Positions 34,118 through 47,760 of a DNA stretch of 64,000 nucleotides are shown in pieces. Positions within the stretch are counted from its first letter, which is position 1; every line of letters begins with the position of its first letter. The notes under the pieces were generated by a model. The model saw only the letters and a list, made by a program, of their open reading frames with translations, was not told the DNA's origin and did not search any database. Position numbers and translations under genes: made by a program. The DNA is from Pochonia chlamydosporia 170 (taxonomy: Eukaryota; Ascomycota; Sordariomycetes; Hypocreales; Clavicipitaceae), in contig NC_035790.1 in the NCBI RefSeq assembly GCF_001653235.2, positions 1,984,001 to 2,048,000 of the forward strand. The letters are read 5' to 3'.

Positions 34118-35477
34118 TCATACATGCGCCCACCCATTGTGAGCCAAAACCTGCATCTCGTTAATCAAACAAAACACACCCGGTTCACTATTCCCACTCT
34201 TTTCCCTTTCCCAGCGCTTAACCCTCGACCGCACCACCATCCCCTCAAACGTAACCGACGTCCAACGCTTTAATCGGTTCCTCCAAATTCCCATGAAGAT
34301 ATCCCACGCGGATACCCACGAGCCAGCGGGATGTGTGGCAGTATACGCAGCGGGGTTGTAGCCAACCCTCACGCGGGGGTTGAGATAGACGCCAAGGGTC
34401 CGGGAGAGGGGATTATCGGCGTGTATGAGGCAGCACTCGGAGCCTTCGAGGTGGTAGCTTGCGAGGGAGTCTGGCACCCCCCTGAAGCGGAGCTTGGTTG
34501 AAGAGACAAAGGGCTCAGCGGGCATGACGACTGTAGCAGCGTTAGGTTTGTTTGCAGCTCATATCTCGGCTGGGAAAGAGGGCGTCATCCAGACGTACCA
34601 ATGCCGTTCCAGCAACTAGTGACGGGCACGGCGTCCGTGTTGCTCACCAGGGCGTTTCTCGATGTCCTGGCTTTGAAATACGGCCATGTCTGCATAACAT
34701 GTCCATGGCCTTCAATGTCCCGTAACGCAAACGTATCATAATACAGAGGGGGTTTGGAAAAATCCAACGAGCAAGCCGCTGCATATTCACCCCCATTCGT
34801 CTCCATCAACGTCAAAACATCGTCGACCTAGCAAAACCATAAATCAGTAACAGCATCATCCATCTTTCACACGAATCTCATACCGTAAACACCACATCAT
34901 TCAGAAACAGCACCTTGTCAAACGTAACACCCTGCTTATGAAGATCCAGCAAATCCTTAATCGTCTTGTTCCTCAATCTCGACAGGTACGGAATGCGCCG
35001 CAACTCCTTCTTATGCCTCGGCGTGTCTATCCAACCGTCGCCCTTGTTCGCGCTGTCCAGTTCATCCTGGTGCGTCACATCCGACACCTCAACGCGGTGC
35101 GGGACACCTCTCTTTTCCAGGTCCCGATCTAGCTCCTTCAGCACGGTTTTGCTATCGTCCCAGCTGCCGCTTTCGAATATACTGACAAAGACGTTCTTGG
35201 GGCCAAACGTCTCTGTCAGTCCAATGACCGCGTCGTTCCAATGGCTCTTTAGGATCTCGCCATTGTTGAAATGCATGCTCGCAATGTAGATTCGCTCGTG
35301 GGGTCGCGACGGGCCGGGACGTTTTGACCGGCGTTGGCCATGGCTGTGGCTGAGGTTGTGATGAATGCGCAGTACGTCGAGGAAGTTGAAGAGGAGGAAG
35401 AGGAAGAAGGCTACTCTCGTGATACGCAGGCGGAGGATGCGACGGATGTAGAGCCAGTTAGCTGGATTGAAGACCAT
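34118..35477 (-). CDS. CAP59-family glycosyltransferase (CMT1-like mannosyltransferase)
   Basis: The family includes Cryptococcus Cmt1, an alpha-1,3-mannosyltransferase, and Cap59, needed for capsule. Exons are 35477-34884, 34827-34599 and 34530-34118, with introns of 56 and 68 bp; all junctions keep frame and give 411 aa. A single N-terminal membrane anchor (about 20-37, TRVAFFLFLLFNFLDVL) after a basic start indicates a type II Golgi protein. Family signatures are ERIYIASMHFNNGEIL (about 62-77), VSIFESGSWDDSK (near 97), VLFLNDVVFTVDDVL at the first splice junction, and SCWNG followed by VVMPAEPF at the second. In ascomycetes, which have no such capsule, the product is probably a glycan of the cell surface, which is inference. 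The protein is full length for the family. Confidence 0.88.
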
Positions 35478-36339
35478 GATTGCTCTTCCTGTGCGGCGTC
35501 GCGGTCGGATTGGGGAAGCACCATGACCAAGCTGTGATGTGTTGTCCGTTTGCTAGTAATGCTAGGAGCTGCAATCGTAAAATATCATTGCGCCGAGACC
35601 ATAAAAGCCTCAGTTGAGGTCGAGAAATGGTCAAGATTTTGAATTTTGAGAGTTTGTAATGCGCGGATCTCAAGGGTTGAGGTGGTCGAGACATGGCTTC
35701 TGGCATGTGTTCACACTTGGATGTCGCCAGACGCCATTCCACATGCCAAGACTCTGCCTTTCCAGGGGCAAACTACTCCGTCAGGAGTCGCGTAAATGGG
35801 GTTCAATGTTTAGTGGGCCCTGAGCTTTTGCGGCTGCCATAAGACACCAGTTGACCAGGCCAGATTACACGTCAAGTCGTTGTATTGACTCCGTACCATT
35901 AATTGATCAATTGATATCAAATGTATGTATACATGTATGTATACATGTATGTAGTATAATATGTTCATCACCATCGCAAATCGACGATATGTCTATCACT
36001 ACAATTAATTGGTAGAAAGGAGCGATATTATGGCAACATCTAGTCACTACAACTTGATTCCGTGAGCCATGCGGTTGGTTTCGAAAACCCGAAAATTTGA
36101 TTCATAATATCCACACCTGGACATGTTTCAATGACTTTTAGATTTTACTATCACCGTCCATTCCGCCAAATTCTACGCCCACATACCTTCTGTTGCACCC
36201 ATTTATTCTGTAGTCGTCACAATTACATTGACCAATGTATCCACGCACATTACTCCCCCCAGAAACATATGTATCTAGTCTATGTTTCCATTTTTGTTGC
36301 AATTCAGTATTTGAGTCGTAATACGTTTCCGGCTTTGGC
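35478..36339. other. Intergenic region with palindromic microsatellite
   Basis: This is the promoter side of the CAP59-type gene and the 3' flank of PMT4. It contains alternating ATGTATGTATACATGT units at 35921-35955. I see no gene. Confidence 0.55.
35921..35955. repeat. ATGTATGTATACATGT self-complementary microsatellite
   Basis: Alternating ATGTATGT and ATACATGT units make a run that can pair with itself over about 30 bp. Confidence 0.8.
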
Positions 36340-38776
36340 TTATTTTGCAAAGTGCAGATCGTATCCGAGCCACTTCCTTCGGACAACCTGCTCAACTGAC
36401 AGGCCAGGATAGCCGTATGTCAGTGGGAGGAAGAACCACCAGCCGGCAAGGACGACAGCCAGCACGACGCCACTGGCGATCCAGGCTCCCATCATGCTCT
36501 GGCCGGCAAATCTCTCGCGGGCCGTAAGGTGCTTCTTGGGGCTCTTTCTAGGCTTTGGCTCATCCGCTGGTTCCGCATTGAACACGAACTCGACGAGGGC
36601 ACCAGCGACTAAGCACGAGGCAAGATGGGCTGGCAAATAGTGGTGCAAGAACAGCTGACGACCCATTACGTAGAAGGGGAAATAATGCGTAGCCCATGCG
36701 ACCCAGAAGAAACCAGTAGAATTGTACAAGCGGGAGCGGGTACCTGACATCAATTGTTAACAGAATGCATCAAGACCCCATTCGCATACATAAAGGCGAC
36801 AACTTACGGTGATCCAAAGCATCGATGCCTCGGCGAAGAGAAATCTGGTCTGCGAGAATAATACCCAAATAGACAGCCAACAAACTGCTCGCGAGCCACC
36901 AACCAATGGGGTTACCGACAAAGTAGATTTGCTGACGGGTGTCATTCTGAGTCCAGAAGCTGACACCACGCAACAGGAACGGCCACTGATACGGGTGGCT
37001 GGCATAAGGGTGGCTACTGGTCAGCTTGCTGTTGTGGTAGAACATGGATCTCTGCAGCTCGAACCACTTGCGCAAGAAGGGAAGCGTCTTGACTTGGCGC
37101 TCGGGCTTCTGTCGGCGGGCATCGTCAGCGGGGAGAGTGGCAATGTCCTCGACCAGCCAGATGTTGGAGCTAGGAGCTATCTGCTTGTTGCCGTTGATTT
37201 CCTGCTGACGGGAACCCCAGTCGGGAAGCGGCTTGGCGTGAGTCCACATGGCAACTTTGCTGGGGAAGTGAATGAGTTTGAAATAGCTGGCGATGGTCTT
37301 GAACTCCTGCTCATCCTTGCCGTTTTCAATTCGGATCTCGAACAGGGTGTCGTTGATTCGAGAGCCATAAGCATCTTCTTGAGACACACAGGTGAACTCC
37401 TGGTTGGTAGGGTAGTAAGGAGAAGCTACATCGTGCGACAGGAGAATGGTGTCGGTACCAACGTGCCTCAATCGAACCGCCTCGTTGTTTCGGACAATTC
37501 GGCCCATTTGCTTGTCGTCACTAGAGGGAAGAATCTGCCAATGGTTGTTGGTGTCATTATGAGGGTAGCCAGTGACCTGTTGACCCTGACTAGAAACACG
37601 ACCATCATCATAGCGTAGAGGGTAGCGGTCGGTATGACTGTGCAGGTAGGCCTTGGTCTCCTTGTGCTTGATCGTGATGGTGTCGTAGTAGTGAATGTCA
37701 ACAGCGTTTGCCAACATGACGTTGTCACTCAATGTCTCTTGGAATTCGGGTGACATGAAGTCATCACCAGGACCAGATCTAGACAAGACAGCAAAGTGGA
37801 CTTGGAACCAGAACAAGTAAAATAGGAATGGAAGAATAATTAGGCCCACAGCTCGAGCAGCAAAGTGCTGTCCAAAGCGAGGAAGGCTGATGGCGCCACC
37901 AGGGCGCTTGATATCGAGCAGATCCCATAGATCAATGATGACGGCGGCACCGATGGTTACGAAGGCAAAGAGACCGACGTACTTGGTGGACATGTCGCAG
38001 GACAGGGCAAAGCCAGTGAGGATAAGCCACTTCCACCACTTGCGGCTAAACGGTTCGTGGCGGAGCTTGTAAAACTTGATGTAGAAGAGAAGACTGCACG
38101 CCATTGCCAAAACCAGAGTGGCATCGAGGAGAATCAGTCTGGTCTGGCCAATGTGCGCGTTGTCAAAGAGGACTAGCCCGGCGGCAATGATGCAAGCAGG
38201 AACGCTGTAACCAGATTCCCACATGATGAGATACGTAACAGACACAGTCAAGGCCCCCAAGATGGCGGGAAGTGCTCGGAAAGCCACATAAGGAACCTTG
38301 TTGTCAATATAGGAATCGCCAATGTTCTCGAAGTGGAAGTGACCATCGTAACCGACCAACCAGCCCATGAAGGCGAACAGAAGCTTGGCAAAGGGAGGAT
38401 GGACATCGAAGAAGTAGGTTCGTTCAAGATAGTATGAGGCGAACTATGTTGCGACTGTTAGCGAAAAAAAAAAAAAAAAGAAGTACGCCTGATTCGCCTC
38501 GGTATTCAAGTCACCTACCTTGCCAAAGTGGACTTCGTCAAACACCACCTCATTGGGATGGCTAATTCCCCAGAATCTAGTGACGAATGCCAGAATGGTT
38601 GTCAAGGAGAAGGCGGCCCAGTGATCTCGTTCGCAGGTAGACGTATTCTTCTTCATCGCAGCCTTCGCAAGCTTGTCAAGCTCTACCTCAGGGGCGGCGG
38701 AGTCGTTCGAGTCCGTCCTTTTGGGGCCAACATTTCTTTGCCGTAAGCTGCCTTGCGGCGTTTGGCTACGGGCCAT
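36340..38776 (-). CDS. PMT4: Dolichyl-phosphate-mannose-protein mannosyltransferase, PMT4 subfamily
   Basis: PMT enzymes in the ER membrane start O-mannosylation of Ser/Thr. Exons are 38776-38519, 38443-36808 and 36743-36340, with in-phase junctions and 765 aa, the usual Pmt4 length. The essential acidic pair Asp80-Glu81 is in FDEVHFGKFASYY, which spans the first intron. Several membrane segments follow (about 110-280), then a central lumenal MIR region (roughly 320-510, with LHSHTDRYPLRYDDG and NNHWQI), then C-terminal membrane segments. GPGDDFMSPEFQETL before the MIR region is typical of Pmt4, which acts as a homodimer, often on membrane-bound proteins. The first intron holds a run of about 15 T on the sense strand. 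N-terminal residues are hydrophilic with no cleavable signal, as expected. Confidence 0.95.
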
Positions 38777-40686
38777 AATTCTATAAATGCAAAATAGCAA
38801 ACGGTTAGCGGCGACCGTCAATTTGATTAGATAAGATGGATGCAATTTCTGCACTCGTGAATTGCCATCGCACTGGTGTCACGACGGATGATAGGAGCAG
38901 GAAGCAGGGACCATAGGCACTCACAAATCGGGGAGGCTACGACGCCAAGATCTGGATCAAACAAAGGATTGAGACACAAAGAGAAATAAAAGAAGAGAAA
39001 TAAAAGAAGAGAACCGCCAAATCAAGACACGTAAATATGTGTATTGAAGGCTTGGGTACGATATGCTAAAAAGGTTGGCCTCCCTTTATGCTTGAAAACG
39101 AATGATTGAAGCTGGACCAAAAGACGACAACGACAACATTTGAATGCACAACGTGTCAAGGTCCAACAAGCCGCCCTGAACTGGGACCACAAGACGCCAG
39201 GCGCCAGCCAAACATGTGCAAGCTCCTGGACTAGACTGTTCCCAGGCGCACCGAAGCCAAAACTCCTAATGCCATGAGCCAGAGCTGGAGAAGGGGGAGG
39301 AGGTGATTGGTTCAAATGCGCGATGGTGGACCCGCAGGCCAGGAGCTTTGCAGGCCAAGCTCAAATGTGTCTTTCGCTCAATCAATATTCAGTCCATTGT
39401 CCATACTGGCACCGTGTCCTGGGATGCCAAACACGAGCCACACGCTAAGAAATTGACCTTGCCCCTGCATAACATTCCATTGCCCTGATCGTATTGCAAG
39501 CGTGGAACGAACTCCTGGTTGAGTGGTGAGCTAATAAGTGGGAGTTGCCACAAATCGGATGCCAGAGTCTCTGTCAGCCATTGCAGAAAGCATGCTCATA
39601 TATCACAGTATTTCGACAGTCAGAGGTTGCCATGTTCTCGTCCCTGAAGATTGTAGAGTAAAATCCGCTGACCTGGCCACTTCGAAGCGAAGCAAACTTG
39701 ATGAACCACCTTGGGTGAAGAGCAGTCTGGTACAATTGGCACCTTGAGGCTGCCCAAGTGGCGATATGTCACTTTGCCAACGATTTTTCAATCTCAACGA
39801 CTCTGGCGTGAGCTCAATGAGCCACTCGGTACGATGATACAATAACTAAAAAGTCAATTGACCGTTCAAACACGGTGTCCAAACTTCCATTGCTTCAAGT
39901 GCACCGTCGGCACAAGATGCATTCATGCGTCAAAGCATTGAGGTGGGCGTCAATACTGCACGTCCCTTGAGTGTTACTGCCGGAGATACATATCACTTCT
40001 TTTCAATGCCAAAGATGGACAATCCATTCCTCGTTCCATGTGTAACTCAAGACCACCCGTCATTCCTACTGATCACCTGTTCCGTACTTAAGTAGTAAAT
40101 TATTTCTTTTTATGCAGCCGTATCTGAGTGTCCCCGGATTCCCTTCCCTCATGCCCTTCATTCACCACAATTGGACTCTCCGACTCTCCGGGGCGCTCCG
40201 AGCAAACCCCCATGGCCATCTCCTAACCCATCCTCGGAATGTCGCGAACGCAACACCGATCCCGTCACACCAAGTAAACGCAACGTACATTGTACGTAAC
40301 AAATTACCTACAAAGACATTCAACCTGCCCCAAGCCGCACACAAGTGGGCCACGCTCACACCAATTGATCGCCATTTGTGCCGCCAGAACCCGCCAGCCC
40401 AGGCCAACTCCCCTCAAGTGCTGTGATCTGTTGCCCCGCGGCGGGGTGGAAGACGAATCTCAATCAATCATTCCCCAAGCTCCAAAGATCCAGAGCACAA
40501 CCCACGCCGGCTGCCGGAGAGAGCAGGAGCTTCGAAATCGTTTATCTGCAAACCCAATCCCCCATTCTGGCACCCGTTGCACTTCTCCATCACACATTCT
40601 GTAGGATAACCAAACATCTGGCCCCCTTTCTTCACCCAGAAAAGTACCACTTACTTACGCACAACTCTGCGTTTCTCTAAACAGGT
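38777..40686. other. Divergent intergenic region between PMT4 and the RidA gene
   Basis: About 1.9 kb between two outward-transcribed genes. Open frames are short and lack domains. The last 100 bp before 40687 are pyrimidine-rich and probably the RidA leader. Confidence 0.5.
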
Positions 40687-41410
40687 ATGTCGTCGATTGC
40701 TTCTCGGCTTGCTCCGCGATCCTCAATCCGAGGCATCATCGTAGCTTCTCGACCATCGACAGCTAGAGTACCAAAATTCACACCAATTCCAGTCTACTTT
40801 CGTACCAAATCCACAATGGCGGACCAGCAGATCATTTTCACCAAGGACGCTCCTTTCCGTAAGTTTTTGCTCGACAGAGTGCTCACCCTTTCGGTCTTCC
40901 GATGTGCGTTCGATATGCTGATACGCTTGTTCTGTAACTTCTAGCCGTCGGCCCTTACGTGAGTACAGCTGTCGCCGGAAATGTTAGCCCGCGGTTGGAC
41001 TGAATGCTAATGGCGCTATTCAAACAATGCAGTCCCAGGCCATCAAGACCCCGACGGCCATCTACTGCTCTGGCCAGATCCCCCTCACCGCTGAGGGCAC
41101 CATGGTCGAGGGCTCCATCGCCGACAAGACCAAGCAGTGCTGCCAGAACCTGGAGGCTGTTCTGAAGGAGGCTGGTTCCTCTATCCCCAAGGTTGTCAAG
41201 TGCAACATTTTCCTCTCCGATATGGCCCACTTCGCTGTATGTGCTTCTGTTTATCCGAATTTACTGATGACTTGAAGCTGACCATGATTCTAGGAGATGA
41301 ACTCTGTTTACGAGAAGTGGTTTGCCCACAAGCCCGCTCGCAGCTGCGTCGCTGTCAAGACCCTCCCCAAGAACGTCGACGTTGAGATTGAAGCCATTGC
41401 TCTCCCTTGA
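40687..41410 (+). CDS. RidA/Mmf1-type enamine/imine deaminase, probably mitochondrial
   Basis: RidA proteins hydrolyse reactive enamines and imines such as 2-aminoacrylate; the mitochondrial yeast form is Mmf1. Exons are 40687-40858, 40945-40958 (only 14 nt), 41033-41236 and 41294-41410; all junctions keep frame and give 168 aa. The first 43 residues are rich in Arg and Ser with no acid, a mitochondrial presequence. The core from Met44 ([13 protein letters not shown]) has normal RidA length: PVGPYSQAIK spans the micro-exon, then [24 protein letters not shown], and PARSCVAV with the conserved Arg that binds the substrate carboxylate, then EIEAIALP. Without the micro-exon the YSQA block could not be joined, so it is well supported. 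Met44 in good context could start a cytosolic form. An AATAAA lies about 20 bp after the stop. Confidence 0.93.
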
Positions 41411-41664
41411 GCCTGAATTGAAGAAATAAAGGTCTAGCTAGGTTTAGCCGGAGCAAATCAAACTCGTAAAACTGTACAATACGTGTCTCGTGTCGTGAAT
41501 TGTCCACTGTATTCAACATGCCCAGCACTGAGATGCACGTCTCTTCACATGGTGCATTGGCCCTAAGAATCGTGTTTAGCTTAAAGACATTGAACTTAAA
41601 ACCAAGCTCAATATTGCTGTCGGTAACTATCTAGAGGACAGAGCTCAATTCTATATGCGTCTAT

Positions 41665-42880
41665 TTAGGCGTTCCAAATTACGATACGTCCATCCACACC
41701 GCTTGCTGTAGCACAGTTAGCAATTTGAACCCAAAAAAAATTGATAAGTGAAAGACCGCATAGAATCGACTTACAGCTAAACTTGGTGACACGACCACCA
41801 GCAGACTCAAACGGGCGGATAGTAGTAACGGTGTTTTGGTGAACAGTCTTCAATTGTGTGTCATCCTTGGTTTTACCCCTGAGATCCATCTGTCTGAACA
41901 TATTCAGCGCGGATTCTTCGCGCTGTGCTCCGGCATCACGGCCCTTCACCTCAACAGGACCAGCTAGCTGCCAGCCCGACTCGCCGCCTTTGAAGCGGAA
42001 GGCTTCGCAATCATATCCGGCGGCAATAATCTCGTCCTCACTCTTCCAGATCAAACTCTTGAACGGCAAAAGCTGGGTGGAAACGGTCAGGATGGCACGA
42101 GGAGGCTGCTCAGGAGCAGAGGGATAGACAACAGTGACACTGCTATCGTGAGCGGCAAAAGCAAGGCTATTTCCGCTTGGGGAGAACGCCACGGAATGCA
42201 CCCAGCCAGCAGAATTGTTCAGAAACTCTCCGCAGACAGTATTGAACGGAAGCCTCTCACCCCAACCACTGGGCTCGGGCTTGGTGTCGACTCCCTTGAT
42301 GAAGCTAGAGAAGACTCTTGCGTGGGCATCGGTCGAACCGGCGGCAAGCAACACAGAGTTGGGGTGCCATGCAACGCTCGTGATGGTGCTGCGAATGGGC
42401 TTCTTCAGGTGCTTCGACACCCACCAGTCGTTTTCCTCCTCAAAGTAGCAGATGGCAATGACACGATCACCGGACCCGACGGCAAACTTCGTTTCGGAAG
42501 GAGACCATCGAACAAAAGTGGCGGCTCGGCTGATTCGGAGAAGCACAAGAGTAGGCTTGTATCCTGTAGGGGACGGTTCCCATACCAAGGCATTTCGGTC
42601 TGCACTGCATTAGCTCAAAGATGCACACCGCAAGGTATTGAGAGCTGGAGCGTATACCCTGCGAACAAGTGACGATACGGCCGCTGCTAGGCGCAATGTC
42701 CACACTGGTGACAGTCTTATCGTGGCCCTTCAGCTCATCTTTGAGCTTGAATGCATTGCCAACTCGTCCATATAATTCAACGTAGGAGTCCCGTGCAACG
42801 GCGAGGGTGCTATGGTCCGCAGAGAATGAGTGATCCGCAATGGGGTTATGGAACAAGTGATGAACTTCGGGAGCTGCCAT
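41665..42880 (-). CDS. Arp2/3 complex subunit 1 (ARPC1/Arc40), WD40 protein
   Basis: ARPC1 is the WD-repeat subunit that contacts activators in the Arp2/3 complex, which nucleates branched actin filaments at endocytic sites. Exons are 42880-42658, 42599-41775 and 41705-41665; the last adds 13 residues, and all junctions keep frame, giving 362 aa. The protein starts MAAPEVHHLFHNPIADHSFS, as in the family, and has WD-like blades with [56 protein letters not shown] (both split here) and HSVAFSPSGNSLAFAAHDSSV. A less conserved insert with RQMDLRGKTKDD near 305-325 corresponds to the protruding loop of ARPC1. It ends SGVDGRIVIWNA. The gene is head-to-head with the RRM gene, with 370 bp between starts. 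Confidence 0.93.
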
Positions 42881-43250
42881 GGTGACTGATTAGAGCTTAG
42901 GCGATAGGAGTAGCTCTCTACTATCGGAGTTGGAAGAGGGAGGTCGTGAGATGGAAATGAATGATGATTGTGACGATGATGATGGCGGGGTGTCATGAGC
43001 AGACTTACGTAGGACGAGGGTACGTACCTTCGCGGAGGGTGGAGCTCGGGCCACCCAGCTGCTCGCATGCCACCACAACATCGCCAGGCAGGACGGAAAA
43101 TCTCCATTCAGAAATCAAACCCAGCCTTTCAGGACGGCACAACGCGCGACGCACGGCGAACCCGAATCCCTAACCGCTATCCGACAGTATACATAACAAT
43201 AGAAATTGTATTAATCTATTCTATCGAGAATCTATAGCCATTGAGTCGCC
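42881..43250. promoter_or_regulatory. Bidirectional promoter between ARPC1 and the RRM gene
   Basis: Only 370 bp separate the two ATGs, so both promoters share this stretch. A GATGATGATGG-type run (near 42961-42990) is present. I see no clear TATA box. Confidence 0.55.
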
Positions 43251-43955
43251 ATGGCCACAGCAGTTCCGACCCGCGGCTTGGTGCCGAATGCGTCCCTCCC
43301 AGCCAAAGTTCAACCGATTCCGCCCAACCAGACGTGAGAGACAACCCCCAATTCCACTCAGAACGCTATCTAAACTTCCCAGTCTATATGTAACGAACCT
43401 AGCGTCGTCAAAAATCCAAAAAGCCGACCTTCGAACTGCCCTTTACATGCTCTTTTCGACATATGGTCCTGTTCTGGACGTGGTAGCCTTGAAAACTATG
43501 TCCATGCGAGGGCAAGCACATATTGTCTACCGGGATGTACAAACAGCCACGCAGGCCATGAGATCCCTAGAGGGTCAAGAGTTCTTGGGCAAACAACTTG
43601 TGAGAGCTTGCGAACACTTTGTAGGAACGGGTAGTTTTACTGACAAGCACACGCATTATAGAAAATCCAATATGCAAAGTCAAAGTCGCACTTTGTTTCC
43701 AAGTTGGACGGAACTTTCAAGATGCCCAACGCGTCGGGCGCCGCTGTAGTCGAGCAGACACAGCTTCAGCAGAGTATCTTCAACGCACCACTGCCTGGAT
43801 CAGCTCCTACCAAACCACCTGCGGCCGTGGACCATGTCATGAATGACGCAGGGACGCCCGAGAGCCGTGGCCAAAAGCGAGGACGAGACGAGGAAGATGA
43901 AGACGAGGATAGTGAAGGCGATGTAGCAATGGAGGAAGACAGTGACGACGAATGA
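43251..43955 (+). CDS. U1A/U2B''-type snRNP RRM protein
   Basis: U1A and U2B'' bind stem-loops of U1 and U2 snRNA in the spliceosome. Exons are 43251-43333, 43383-43599 and 43662-43955, with introns of 49 and 62 bp; all junctions keep frame and give 197 aa. One RRM runs from about 27 to 112: RNP2 is LYVTNLA (29-35) and RNP1 is RGQAHIVY (70-77), the U1A-like form. After the RRM come KIQYAKSKSHFVSKLDGTF (about 101-119), typical of this family. The expected second RRM of vertebrate U1A is missing; in its place is a Pro/Ala linker and a very acidic tail (DEEDEDEDSEGDVAMEED). The short form matches fungal Msl1 more than U1A, but the tail prevents a firm choice. Confidence 0.88.
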
Positions 43956-44030
43956 GCGCCGGACAAATCTGACGAACATATTTGCATGTCGACAACAGAC
44001 CATGCGGCTGAAGATACCCACCACATGATT

Positions 44031-44836
44031 TCATTGAATTGCCATCTCCTTGGGTACCCAAAGTCCCACACAACCTCCAACTAAGCCGAGCCAAACCATC
44101 AAGTAGTCCTTTCTGGAACACTTGAAGTTCGATATGGCATCTCCGAGCAAGCATGGATGTACAAAGAATGTTGGGACTCCGGTGATGGGATGGTGCTACA
44201 ACGAACGACTTAGATGAGACAAACTGGTTATTAAAAATAGTGGCAGAAACTTACATCTGCGGAGATGCCGCCGATTCCTCCCAGTCCTCGGAGACCCTCC
44301 TTGTACTCATCCGGAACAAGGCGACGGAATACGGTGTCAATATTGAAGGCAGGCTCATGTGGAGGGAGGCCATGGAGACTAAACCATAGGCATGGAACCC
44401 TGTATGTGGGATGAAGGTGAATTTCATATGTCACATATCCCATGTCGTGGGACGCGGGCCTAACGACGGTGGCCTAGGACTAAAGTAAGGATTTGATATA
44501 AATAGTTCAAATATGTACTCTGCGTACCTCGTCTGATTCGTCCTCGATCATTTTGTCGTCTGCTTCTGGAACATCATCACTTGCTGTAGAAGGGGATATT
44601 GCAAAACTGTCCAAATCGAGATCGAGATCATCTTGCGCCTCTAGCGGACGAAGGATCTGAACATACGTAGTATATTCTCCATCAGTCGAAAACATAGTGT
44701 CCAGAGCCCTACAGACCCGGAGTTTCCATCGCTTTCTTAGGGGACCCAAAGTCGCATGGCAGTATTGGCTATCAAGGTGATGACAAGCTTCTGCAAACTC
44801 GTCTGGGTTTAGAGATGGATAATTTTCGATGTCCAT
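44031..44836 (-). CDS. ATG10: Ubiquitin-like-conjugating enzyme ATG10
   Basis: Atg10 is the E2-like enzyme that passes Atg12 from Atg7 to Atg5 during autophagosome formation, in the cytosol. Exons are 44836-44528, 44473-44255 and 44195-44031; each is a multiple of three and gives 230 aa. The middle part has YEIHLHPTYRVPCLWFSLHG (near 119-138), and the third exon opens HHPITGVPTFFVHPC, with catalytic Cys191 in the HPC motif that defines the family. The protein ends PKEMAIQ. An acidic stretch (about 70-103, with DDLDLDLD) is an insertion seen in filamentous fungi. The start chosen is the first ATG that opens into the fold; a non-ATG frame runs on upstream. The gene ends 75 bp from the stop of the convergent RRM gene. 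Confidence 0.92.
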
Positions 44837-45521
44837 AACCAGGATGGTGGGCTGATCGTTGGCCTCTCTTGTGGTTTGAGTGAGTTTCGAGTTTCCGCCT
44901 AAGTGTTGTGGCCCACGCAATGACGGGCGTGTGCCAGGGGAGAAACGATATGTGGTTGATTGGAATCACTTGATTTTCTCTCAGGGTCGGTGCCACTCTT
45001 TTTCTAGACATGAAGGTTTGAAAATAAAAGGCATGTTGCGAATTCGAAGTCATATAAATCTGTCAACAGACTGGAAAGGCCGTGCCTGCAAGGTGGGATT
45101 TGATAGCGGACTGGAGCTGGGTGTGGAGTCTGGTCTGGTGCCTCAATGGCCTCTGTGCGTGGTCTGGTCTGGCGGGTTGGCGCTAGACATGCACCGAGGG
45201 CAACCACTTGCAGACGTCAGGAGACAGGCAGGCACCAGATCCGGCCACCAACTTTAGGAAGCTGCTTCTTGGCTTCGGCATACATGTCCTCTTCAAGCGC
45301 ATCACGTCGACCTTGCGTCTGATTATTCTGAACGATTATACAACAAGAAATATTGCTGTTACTCCAGGCAATATTCTCTATTGCACGCAAGCTGTATCAT
45401 TCGAAAACAGCATAAACATTTCAAAACGCGACACTAAAGCTTGCCTTCGGTCCTGATACTCTCATCGAGAGTGTCGAAAGGTGGCTTCTCGTATCCACCA
45501 CGACATGAGGCAGCCGGCCCA
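44837..45521. other. Divergent promoter between ATG10 and the GH47 gene
   Basis: 685 bp between the ATG10 start and the mannosidase start, read outward on both sides. No gene is visible. Confidence 0.55.

Positions 45522-47760
<2,239 letters not shown>

Noticed and set aside
36809..37618. 269-codon plus-strand frame inside PMT4
   Set aside because: It lies fully antisense to the second PMT4 exon, which has conserved family motifs.
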